A stretch of DNA of 5,207 bases. It comes from an uncultured Oscillospiraceae bacterium. GTDB taxonomy: Bacteria; Bacillota; Clostridia; Oscillospirales; Oscillospiraceae. Every line of letters starts with the position of its first letter. The stretch's first letter is position 1. The stretch lies in assembly GCA_900758315.1 (NCBI GenBank), contig CAAERF010000503.1:1-5207 (forward strand). Direction: 5' to 3'. The position numbers and the translations under genes were made by a program. The notes below the pieces were generated by a model that did not search any database, was not told the origin of the DNA, and saw nothing but the letters and a program-made list of their open reading frames with translations. Shown piece after piece: positions 1 to 5,061 of this stretch.

Positions 1-134
1 CCTGGAGGCCGCCCTTGAAGATGCCTCCATTGCTGGCTGACTTCACTCATGCCAGACCCTGCAAACCATTTTGCGAAAAATCCTTGACACTACCAGTTCA
101 CCGCCAAGCGTACCTGCTCCATAGCTCCAAACGC
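1..134. other. Left edge, no recognisable gene
   Basis: These bases lie downstream of the leftward operon. I read all frames and found only short open stretches with no recognised protein and no convincing ribosome binding site. A short rightward frame from base 2 ends at a TGA around 35-37 and could be the tail of a gene lying outside the window, but it is too short to judge. A 6-bp inverted repeat (AAGCGT at 106-111, ACGCTT at 131-136) has a 19-nt loop and no T-run, so I do not call it a terminator. Confidence 0.4.
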
Positions 135-278
135 TTACGGCAGCTCATCCTTATGTGTCTGCTGGCTTTTCAAAACCTTTCGGGCGGCTTTTTTAATATT
201 ATGGCACACGCCAAGAATAGCGATGCAAAACAGCAGAGCTGCTAATCCATATCCAAACGACTGCATTGCCGTGTTCAT
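135..278 (-). CDS. Small single-pass membrane protein, unknown function (47 aa)
   Basis: I do not recognise this protein. It begins MNTAMQSFGYGLAALLF, has one hydrophobic segment at about residues 8-25 (with Cys18 near its middle and Cys25 at its end), and then a basic, polar tail (about residues 27-47) that would probably face the cytoplasm. The ATG at 276-278 was chosen because AGAGG stands about 7-9 bases upstream. The frame stays open further upstream, to an ATG at 371, but that part overlaps the HMA gene and reads as a polar, low-quality sequence. The gene lies 37 nt after the HMA gene on the same strand, so it is probably the third cistron of the methyltransferase-HMA operon. Its size and position resemble the small membrane proteins that often accompany metal transporters, but it lacks the Cys-rich tail of FeoB-associated proteins. 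Function is unassigned. Confidence 0.6.
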   Translation of the reverse strand: MNTAMQSFGYGLAALLFCIAILGVCHNIKKAARKVLKSQQTHKDELP

Positions 279-315
279 ATTCACGCCTCTTTTCTGACCG
301 CTGCCGCCAACGAAC

Positions 316-561
316 TCAACCGAACAATCCTCTTTTTTTGTACGGCTCTTTCTGGATCGCTCCGACCTCATACCCCGTGCCGCGAATGGCGTTCATGAAT
401 ACCTCCGTGTCCAGCTCTGTTTCAGAGAGGATTACAGTCTGGTTTTTGCTGCGGGAGGAGTTTACCTTTTTGACCGGGCAGGCTTTGCGTACGGCGTCAT
501 TGACATGAGCCTCGCACATCCCGCACATCATTCCGTTGACTTCCACTGTGTACTTCCACAT
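316..561 (-). CDS. Small heavy-metal-associated (HMA) domain protein
   Basis: This 81-residue protein is essentially one HMA fold. It starts with a beta strand (WKYTVEVNG) followed by the metal loop GMMCGMCEAHV, where Cys13 and Cys16 form the CxxC pair that binds a soft metal ion such as Cu(I) in this family. A later GTGYEVG (about residues 61-67) matches the usual end of the domain. A third cysteine, Cys29, follows the first helix. The role is presumably cytoplasmic metal chaperone or buffer, but the metal cannot be read from the sequence. The start is well supported: AAGGAG lies 9 bases before the ATG. That site overlaps the stop codon of the upstream methyltransferase frame, and only 6 nt separate the two genes, so translation is probably coupled. 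A frameshift in the upstream gene could therefore reduce its expression. The ATPase in this window has no HMA domain of its own. Confidence 0.88.
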   Translation of the reverse strand: MWKYTVEVNGMMCGMCEAHVNDAVRKACPVKKVNSSRSKNQTVILSETELDTEVFMNAIRGTGYEVGAIQKEPYKKRGLFG

Positions 562-567
562 GTTCTC

Positions 568-1255
568 TCACTCCTTCTTGACTTTTGGATCATCGAGCTG
601 CGCGGACCGGACGGTGGTCTGCCGTGCCGCGGTCCGTTCATCGGGGATCTTCCTGGCCATCAGACAGCACAGCGGCGCCAACGAACTTCCGAGAAGCTGA
701 TGGCGAACGATGGAATAGCCGCGCTCGGACAGGTATGCCATCAGCTCCCCGGCAGTCCAGACATGGTACACCCGAAAGCCGGACAGCCCCATGAACCAGA
801 GCCGGAGTCTGGCGCTTCGGCTTTTGCCCCAGACAAAGGTTGGGGCGAACAGCCATCCCCCCTGGCTTCAGAACCCGCCAGGCTTCCGCCAGAGCCTTTT
901 CCGGGTGCGGCATGACATGGAGAGCGTTAGAGATCACAACCGCATCGAAACTCTCTGGACCGTAGGGCAGCTTGGTGGCGTCCTGGACGGAGAAATGGAG
1001 CCGGGACGAACAAATCTGCTTTTTGGCCTGACGGATCATTTCAGCTGAAAAGTCGGTTGCCTCCCAGCTCCGGACACATGGAGACAGCGGCACGGACAGC
1101 TGGCCTGTTCCGCAGGCCAACTCCAGCACATCCATATCCCGTTTCAGAAAAGGGCGCATTGCTTTGCAGATCTGCTGATAGGTCGCCCGAGAGCGGCGCA
1201 TAAAGCCGGCGTAATGCCGTGAAAACAGCTCCCAAAACTGCTTGTTGTCATCCAT
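568..1255 (-). pseudogene. Class I SAM-dependent methyltransferase, frameshifted
   Basis: Two overlapping leftward frames together give one complete methyltransferase. Frame one (from ATG 1255, preceded by GAGGTGA at 1265-1271) has the Rossmann SAM-binding motif VLELACGTGQLS (residues 43-54), an acidic residue after strand 2 (Asp68), QDATKLPY (91-98), FDAVVISNALHVM (103-115) and RVLKPGG (127-133). Just after PGG the frame turns to low-quality sequence running to 638. The other frame continues as LFAPTFVWGKSRSARLRLWF, then a tail containing LLGSSLAPLCCLMARK, and stops at 568. The switch lies at or beside six Gs (complement 857-862). Removing one base gives an uninterrupted product of 228 residues, with KPGGWLFAPTFVWG across the join. 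The substrate is unknown. The last 26 residues after LMARK look like an unrelated extension. It is the first gene of an operon with the HMA gene. The cause could be a sequencing error, a true null allele or slippage. Confidence 0.85.
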
Positions 1256-1278
1256 ACAATATGGTCACCTCAATGATG

Positions 1279-1294
1279 GTTAACGATTGCTAAC
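1279..1294 (-). promoter_or_regulatory. Putative DtxR/MntR-type operator
   Basis: The leftward strand reads GTTAGCAATCGTTAAC, an imperfect palindrome, starting 3 bases after the -10 element of the methyltransferase promoter, so it would cover the transcription start. It matches the operator at 4041-4056 at 13 of 16 positions. The shape (GTTAGC/GTTAAC arms) resembles operators of iron- or manganese-dependent DtxR-family repressors. The identity of the regulator is inferred, and no such regulator gene is in the window. Confidence 0.65.
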
Positions 1295-1297
1295 TGC

Positions 1298-1326
1298 ATC
1301 ATACTCTTTGTCGCACGAAATTGCAA
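1298..1326 (-). promoter_or_regulatory. Sigma-A-type promoter of the methyltransferase-HMA operon
   Basis: On the leftward strand, TTGCAA (1321-1326) and TATGAT (1298-1303) are separated by exactly 17 bases. The -10 matches the consensus at 5 of 6 positions and the -35 at 4 of 6. Transcription would begin around 1291, inside the operator, giving a leader of about 36 nt before the ATG at 1255. Confidence 0.65.
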
Positions 1327-1610
1327 GATGCCGCCATATTGGTTTTGCATGTTCTCTGGGATAAATCAAGGGAAGAAGCTGGAACGAAGAATGACCGGGA
1401 CACGTATCCCGGTCATTCTTTTCTTTCGCGCCTCTGCCTTTACCGGCACCAACCGGTGGGATTGGAGCGGGCGGTGATGAAGCGGCGGTAGATACACTAC
1501 TTAGGGTTTCCATATCCAGCGCATGACATAGGAGAGGGTGTATCGAGTCTTTGTGTCCGACCGGTAAAGAGTCTCTTTTGGATTAATATATTTTTTAATT
1601 TGAAATAGCA
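1327..1610. other. Intergenic spacer between ATPase and methyltransferase operon
   Basis: Apart from the hairpin at 1387-1420 I see no gene here. A leftward open frame (1513 to 1280) runs through both the hairpin and the methyltransferase promoter, has no ribosome binding site, and is rich in Pro, Ala and Ser, so it is probably not coding. The part from 1540 to 1610 is AT-rich on the ATPase side but has no clear terminator immediately after the ATPase stop. Confidence 0.45.
1387..1420. terminator. Strong hairpin, likely transcription terminator
   Basis: A perfect 14-bp stem (AAGAATGACCGGGA and TCCCGGTCATTCTT) encloses the 6-nt loop CACGTA. It is followed on the plus strand by TTCTTTC, giving a T-rich tail in the rightward direction. 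On the minus strand the tail (CGTTCC) is poor, although the stem itself ends in TTCTT. Placement argues that it ends leftward ATPase transcripts before the methyltransferase promoter, while the tail polarity favours rightward termination. It may work both ways. Confidence 0.65.
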
Positions 1611-3485
1611 TTATCTTTTTTCCCAATTCAATAAAATTGCAGAGTTTGCTATAACAAGTACTGAGCCCGCATTATGTACTAATGCTCCGACTACAGGGTT
1701 CAAAGTCCCGCTGATGGCGAGAATGATGGCCAAAAAATTAAGAGCCATAGAAAATGTCAGATTGCACTTGATCGTTGTCATCATCCGCTTGGAAAGCGCA
1801 ATCAAATGCGGCAGTTCCTTTACTTCGTCATCTACCAGCGCGATATCTGCTGCGTCTACGGCAATGTCGCTGCCAACGCCGCCCATAGCGATGCCCACAT
1901 CTGCTTTTTTCAAGGCTGGAGCATCATTGATGCCGTCCCCGATCATGCACACGGGTTCCCCTGTTTCCTGATATGCGCCAATGGAATTCAGCTTGTCCTC
2001 TGGTAAGCAATTGGCGTGTACTTCATGAATGTCCAGCTGACCTGCAATGGCGTTTGCGGCACTCTCATGATCTCCGGTCAACAATACCGGCTGTACATTT
2101 AGTTCAAAAAGCGTATGGATCATATCTGCGCTTTCTTTCCGCAGCGTATCGGAGAGAGTGAGATAGCCGGCAAGCATACCGCCTGCCGAAAGATAGATAA
2201 TAGTCCCGCCCTTGCAGATCGTTTCATCCACTGTGGGAACCGATTCCATAAAGACGCCATGTTCATTCAAAAGTTCCAGATTACCTGCCAGGAGTTCTGC
2301 TGCCTCTGTTTGTGCGCAAACTCCTCTGCCGGGAATCATCTGGAAATGATGCACTGGTTCCAGTTCCGCACCGTATTCGCTTTTATAGCAGTTTACTACG
2401 GCTTTGCCCAGAGGGTGTTCTGACAGCAGTTCAACAGAAGCGGCCAAACGATAAATCTGTTCTTTTGTATATTGATCGGATACGCTTACAACATCCATGA
2501 CTTTTGGCTTCCCGTATGTAAGCGTGCCTGTTTTGTCAAAGGCTATTACTTTTACATTTGCGAGCCGCTCCAGCGCATCCCCCTCGCGCACCAAAAAGCC
2601 GTGTTTTGTGGCGTTTCCGATGGCGGCCATGATTGCGGTAGGGGTAGCCAACACCAGAGCGCAGGGGCAAAATACCACCAGAATGGTTACGGCACGGATG
2701 ATCTCCCCTGTGATAAGCCAAGTGATGGCTGCGGCACTCAAGGCGATCACAACGATCCAGGTTGCCCAACGATCGGCAAGCCCTACAATTTTGGCTTTTC
2801 CTGCATCTGCACTCTGCACCAGACGGATCATACGCTGAATCGAACTGTCCTCACCCACCTTTGTGGCTTCCATCTCAAAAGCGCCGAACTGATTCACTGT
2901 GCCGCTGGACACTTCGTCCCCCACTGTCTTGTCTACGGGCAGTGATTTACCAGTCATCACAGCCTGATTGATCGAGGTTTGCCCAGATACGATTCTGCCA
3001 TCCACCGGCACGCTTTCTCCCGGCAGAACGCGGAGCAGATCTCCAACCTGCACCTGTTCAGCAGGAACAATGTTTTCCTTTCCATTGCGCAGCACCCGAG
3101 CCGTTTGGGGTGTCAGATGCACCAACTTTTCAATCCCGGCGCGGGCTTTGGCTACAGTCAGTTCCTCCAGTAGGCTGCCAAGCTGCATGATAAACGCCAC
3201 TTCACCTGCGGCAAAATCTTCACCAATCGCAACAGAGGCAATCAGAGCCAATGATACCAGCACATCCGCCTTTATATCGAAGGAGGTGACCAGACCAATA
3301 ATCGCCTCTAAAATAATCGGAATACCACACAGGATAATCGCAATCCATGCCATATCAAAAGGAAATGGACGGACATCCAGCAGGCTATGCAGCACTGCAG
3401 CTCCGGAGATAATTAAAAAGATAATATCCTTTTTGATGCCGCCCAATTCCAATAACGATTCGAGCCTTTTGACAAGCACTTTCAT
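1611..3485 (-). CDS. P1B-type heavy-metal-translocating ATPase
   Basis: This 624-residue pump moves metal ions across the cytoplasmic membrane using ATP. Eight likely membrane segments are visible (about 20-35, 45-65, 72-90, 92-110, 242-258, 262-285, 575-592, 597-618). The metal-site motif is CPC (273-275) in the sixth. The phosphorylation motif is DKTGTLT (Asp317), the nucleotide-domain HP dipeptide is 357-358, TGDH is 470-473 and GDGINDAP is 516-523. The last segment carries HNAGSVLVIANS (604-615), unlike the Cu-pump MxxSS; it resembles the HN-x-SS pattern of CtpC-type pumps, so the metal is uncertain. There is no N-terminal HMA domain. The actuator loop reads TGKS (178-181) instead of the near-universal TGES. 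The ATG is supported by AGAGAGG (3493-3499) 7 bases upstream. Its promoter carries CsoR-like operators and csoR lies just upstream, so copper-type derepression is likely. Confidence 0.95.
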   Translation of the reverse strand: MKVLVKRLESLLELGGIKKDIIFLIISGAAVLHSLLDVRPFPFDMAWIAIILCGIPIILEAIIGLVTSFDIKADVLVSLALIASVAIGEDFAAGEVAFIMQLGSLLEELTVAKARAGIEKLVHLTPQTARVLRNGKENIVPAEQVQVGDLLRVLPGESVPVDGRIVSGQTSINQAVMTGKSLPVDKTVGDEVSSGTVNQFGAFEMEATKVGEDSSIQRMIRLVQSADAGKAKIVGLADRWATWIVVIALSAAAITWLITGEIIRAVTILVVFCPCALVLATPTAIMAAIGNATKHGFLVREGDALERLANVKVIAFDKTGTLTYGKPKVMDVVSVSDQYTKEQIYRLAASVELLSEHPLGKAVVNCYKSEYGAELEPVHHFQMIPGRGVCAQTEAAELLAGNLELLNEHGVFMESVPTVDETICKGGTIIYLSAGGMLAGYLTLSDTLRKESADMIHTLFELNVQPVLLTGDHESAANAIAGQLDIHEVHANCLPEDKLNSIGAYQETGEPVCMIGDGINDAPALKKADVGIAMGGVGSDIAVDAADIALVDDEVKELPHLIALSKRMMTTIKCNLTFSMALNFLAIILAISGTLNPVVGALVHNAGSVLVIANSAILLNWEKR

Positions 3486-3502
3486 GATTGTTCCTCTCTT
3501 TC

Positions 3503-3518
3503 ATACGGTAGGGGGTAT
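3503..3518 (-). promoter_or_regulatory. CsoR-like operator, downstream element
   Basis: The plus strand reads ATACGGTAGGGGGTAT, with ATAC/GTAT ends and a G-run typical of CsoR-family sites. It lies directly after the expected ATPase transcription start (about 3518) and before the ribosome binding site. Its centre is 25 bp from that of the operator in the promoter spacer, so two repressor tetramers could bind on similar faces of the helix. Confidence 0.6.
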
Positions 3519-3524
3519 ATGTAT

Positions 3525-3553
3525 ATTATACCCATGGGGGTATATTTTGTCAA
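3525..3553 (-). promoter_or_regulatory. Consensus sigma-A promoter of the ATPase
   Basis: On the leftward strand, TTGACA (3548-3553) and TATAAT (3525-3530) are both perfect consensus hexamers with a 17-bp spacer. Such a strong promoter needs tight repression, which fits the overlapping operator. The -35 touches the T-tract of the csoR terminator. Confidence 0.88.
3528..3543 (-). promoter_or_regulatory. CsoR-like operator inside the ATPase promoter
   Basis: ATACCCATGGGGGTAT is a near-palindrome with the ATAC...GTAT ends and C/G tracts known from CsoR-family operators. It fills nearly the whole spacer and overlaps half of the -10 element, so a bound repressor should block RNA polymerase. The same ATAC-N8-GTAT frame recurs at 3503-3518 and 3878-3893. 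Confidence 0.75.
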
Positions 3554-3580
3554 GAAATAAAGCAGCCTTTCGGCTGCCTC
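3551..3580 (-). terminator. Rho-independent terminator of csoR
   Basis: On the leftward strand GCAGCC, a GAAA tetraloop and GGCTGC form a stable hairpin (3577-3562). Weaker pairs extend its base, and TTTATTTCTT follows. It begins about 10 nt after the csoR stop codon, so most csoR transcripts should end before the ATPase gene, which has its own promoter. Confidence 0.88.
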
Positions 3581-3588
3581 ATTTGGTA

Positions 3589-3864
3589 TTAACCCATGTT
3601 GGAAAATCGTTCTACAGCTTTTGTAAAACTTTCGATTGTTTTATCCGCATCCCCGTGCTCAATGCCATCCCGGACACAGTGGCGAATATGCCCCTCCAAA
3701 ACCACCTTTCCGCATCCGTGAAGCGCAGATTTGGCAGCATTGATTTGAGCAAGAACATCCTCACAGGGGACATCTTCATCTATCATTCGGTCAATCGCCT
3801 GAACCTGACCAATGATTTTCTTGAGTCTGCGGTGTAGATTATCCGCATCCATGCACTGTCTCAC
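3589..3864 (-). CDS. CsoR/RcnR-family metal-sensing repressor
   Basis: This all-helical DUF156 repressor (91 residues from the chosen start) carries the family signature LHRRLKKIIGQVQAI near its N-terminus. The ligand set Cys34, His59 and Cys63 (PCEDVL, then GHIRHC) matches the Cys-His-Cys Cu(I) site of CsoR (Cys36/His61/Cys65 in Mycobacterium tuberculosis). It lacks the tyrosine usually found before the first Cys, having proline there. In this family, metal binding releases DNA. The GTG at 3862-3864 was chosen because GGAGG stands 8 bases before it. An ATG 15 bases upstream (3879) has no ribosome binding site; it overlaps the operator and lies against that GGAGG. An internal ATG (3852) is possible but too far from the GGAGG. 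It is transcribed toward the ATPase, with its own terminator and operator, so autoregulation and control of the pump are expected. Copper is likely but not proven. Confidence 0.9.
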   Translation of the reverse strand: MRQCMDADNLHRRLKKIIGQVQAIDRMIDEDVPCEDVLAQINAAKSALHGCGKVVLEGHIRHCVRDGIEHGDADKTIESFTKAVERFSNMG

Positions 3865-3877
3865 AATAGTCGCCTCC

Positions 3878-3893
3878 ATACCATTAGGGGTAT
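3878..3893 (-). promoter_or_regulatory. CsoR-like operator at the csoR promoter
   Basis: The plus strand reads ATACCATTAGGGGTAT, the third ATAC-N8-GTAT element in the window. It matches the 3503-3518 element at 12 of 16 positions. It begins at the expected csoR transcription start and ends two bases inside the unused upstream ATG, which supports autorepression and the downstream GTG start. Confidence 0.65.
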
Positions 3894-3899
3894 ATGTAA

Positions 3900-3928
3900 A
3901 GTATATCGAACTTGCAACGTATTGTCAA
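3900..3928 (-). promoter_or_regulatory. Sigma-A promoter of csoR
   Basis: On the leftward strand, TTGACA (3923-3928) and TATACT (3900-3905) have a 17-bp spacer. The -35 is perfect and the -10 differs from consensus at one position. The start would fall near 3893, at the edge of the operator, with a leader of about 30 nt to the GTG. Confidence 0.82.
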
Positions 3929-4033
3929 TCTGCAGCTGGATCGGAAGGGGGATAAAAAGCGATTGGTTTCATGTACTCATAAATCTGGAAAAGCGACTGA
4001 GAGGGAAAATGATTTATAAATAGAGAAAATGAC

Positions 4034-4062
4034 TTGACCGGTTAGCAATAGCTAACTATAAT
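4034..4062 (+). promoter_or_regulatory. Sigma-A promoter of the ZIP transporter operon
   Basis: TTGACC (4034-4039) and a perfect TATAAT (4057-4062) are separated by 17 bases. Sixteen of these are the palindrome GTTAGCAATAGCTAAC, so promoter and operator are fully interleaved. Transcription would start near 4069. Confidence 0.85.
4041..4056 (+). promoter_or_regulatory. DtxR/MntR-type operator in the ZIP promoter
   Basis: GTTAGCAATAGCTAAC has perfect 6-bp arms (GTTAGC/GCTAAC) around AATA and sits exactly between the -35 and -10 hexamers. The arms resemble operators of metal-dependent DtxR-family repressors (IdeR, MntR). Repression when a divalent metal is plentiful is the natural reading for an importer. 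A near copy lies at 1279-1294. Confidence 0.75.
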
Positions 4063-4257
4063 TGAGATAGAGTACCTCCCCTTAAAAAGTCGGACTATGC
4101 AGAAGCGCGAAATCAAAATGGGTTCCGTACAGGCGTTCCTCATCCGGCGTTCTATCATTTCCGTCAGCCCTGGTATTGCTGGACGACGGACCTATGTGCC
4201 TCCGGAGCATGCGGATAGACTTTACAGAAAACCACTGCGGTTAGATTGGAGGAGATT
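4063..4257 (+). other. Long untranslated leader of the ZIP operon, unexplained
   Basis: About 190 nt separate the expected transcription start from the ZIP ATG. A 63-codon frame (4097-4288) begins in it and overlaps the ZIP start, but it has no ribosome binding site and no recognised similarity. A short CTCCGGAG palindrome lies near 4199-4206. I recognise no riboswitch class and no terminator-antiterminator pair. It may be a regulatory RNA, a gene remnant or inert spacer. Confidence 0.4.
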
Positions 4258-5043
4258 ATGCCGATTGAACTATGGCAAGGGCTGCTGATTCCCTTTGCCG
4301 GGACGACGCTGGGTGCGGCCTGTGTCTTTTTTATGCGGAACAACTTGAGCGAGCTGGTGCAGCGCGCCCTCACCGGCTTTGCGGCGGGGGTCATGGTGGC
4401 GGCTTCCGTCTGGAGTCTGCTGCTGCCCGCGATGGAGCAGGCAGCGGACATGGGGCGGTGGTCCTTTGTCCCCGCCGTTGTGGGTTTCTGGCTCGGTATT
4501 CTATTCTTGCTGGGGCTGGATCAGCTGATCCCGCATTTACATCGCGGCAGCTCGGAGGCCGAGGGTATCAAAAGCCGTTTTGGGAAGACAACCATGCTGA
4601 CTCTGGCTGTGGCGCTGCACAATATTCCGGAAGGAATGGCGGTCGGGGCGGTCTATGCCGGGTGGCTCTACGGAGACAGCGGTATCACGCTGGCGGGGGC
4701 GCTGGCTCTTTCTCTGGGTATTGCCATTCAGAACTTCCCGGAGGGCGCGATCATTTCCATGCCCCTGAAAGCGGAGGGGTTTTCCAAATCCCGCTCCTTT
4801 CTGTACGGAACGCTTTCCGGTGCAGTGGAGCCCATAGGTGCGATTCTGACCATCCTTCTGGCGGGGATTTTGGTTCCGGTACTGCCTTACGCCCTGAGCT
4901 TTGCCGCCGGAGCGATGGTCTATGTGGTAGTAGAGGAATTGATCCCGGAGATGTCAGTGGGAAAGCACTCCAATATAGGGACTATTCTGTTTGCAGTCGG
5001 TTTTACCCTCATGATGACGCTGGATGTGGCGCTGGGTGCTTGA
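4258..5043 (+). CDS. ZIP-family divalent metal transporter (GufA/ZupT-like)
   Basis: This 261-residue integral membrane protein has the two hallmark ZIP metal-site motifs: HNIPEGMAVG near residue 121 in the fourth membrane segment and QNFPEGAIISMPL near 160 in the fifth. A later EELIPE (about 226-231) is also typical. ZIP proteins carry Zn, Fe, Mn and related divalent ions, usually into the cytoplasm; the exact metal is not readable. The loop between segments 3 and 4 holds a short His-containing stretch (PHLHRG), much smaller than in eukaryotic ZIPs. The ATG at 4258 is preferred over an in-frame TTG at 4246, because the GGAGGAG immediately before the ATG overlaps that TTG. The gene has a strong promoter with an interleaved DtxR-type operator, and an 18-nt gap to the next gene indicates an operon with a methyltransferase. 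Length is normal for the bacterial GufA-type group. Confidence 0.95.
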   Translation: MPIELWQGLLIPFAGTTLGAACVFFMRNNLSELVQRALTGFAAGVMVAASVWSLLLPAMEQAADMGRWSFVPAVVGFWLGILFLLGLDQLIPHLHRGSSEAEGIKSRFGKTTMLTLAVALHNIPEGMAVGAVYAGWLYGDSGITLAGALALSLGIAIQNFPEGAIISMPLKAEGFSKSRSFLYGTLSGAVEPIGAILTILLAGILVPVLPYALSFAAGAMVYVVVEELIPEMSVGKHSNIGTILFAVGFTLMMTLDVALGA

Positions 5044-5061
5044 TTGAGTGAAGGTGAAAAA

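Noticed and set aside
106..136. Inverted repeat as terminator of the left operon
   Set aside because: The stem is only 6 bp with a 19-nt loop and no T-run, and one arm overlaps the stop codon of the small membrane gene.
279..371. Longer N-terminus for the small membrane protein, starting at 371
   Set aside because: The extra part overlaps the HMA gene, is polar and lysine/serine-rich, and the ATG at 278 has a good ribosome binding site.
638..852. First-frame tail of the methyltransferase as the genuine C-terminus
   Set aside because: After PGG this tail loses methyltransferase features, while the alternative frame carries a coherent C-terminal half ending in LAPLCCLMARK.
1280..1513. Leftward 77-codon frame between ATPase and methyltransferase
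   Set aside because: It lacks a ribosome binding site and passes through a perfect terminator-like hairpin and the methyltransferase promoter and operator. No similarity was recognised.
2968..3837. Long rightward open frame of 289 codons opposite the ATPase and csoR
   Set aside because: It runs antisense to two well-supported genes and across a terminator, two promoters and operators. It has no ribosome binding site and no recognisable domain.
3990..4033. Repeated GAGAAAATGA-like stretches upstream of the ZIP promoter
   Set aside because: Two short AT-rich, imperfect copies are not enough to distinguish a binding site from chance.
4097..4288. Rightward 63-codon frame in the ZIP leader as a possible leader peptide
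   Set aside because: It has no ribosome binding site, overlaps the ZIP start out of frame, and shows no run of regulatory codons.
4272..5051. Rightward 259-codon frame overlapping the ZIP gene
   Set aside because: It is the shifted frame of the ZIP gene, rich in Cys, Gly and Arg, as expected from GC-rich DNA read out of frame; the ZIP motifs are all in the other frame.
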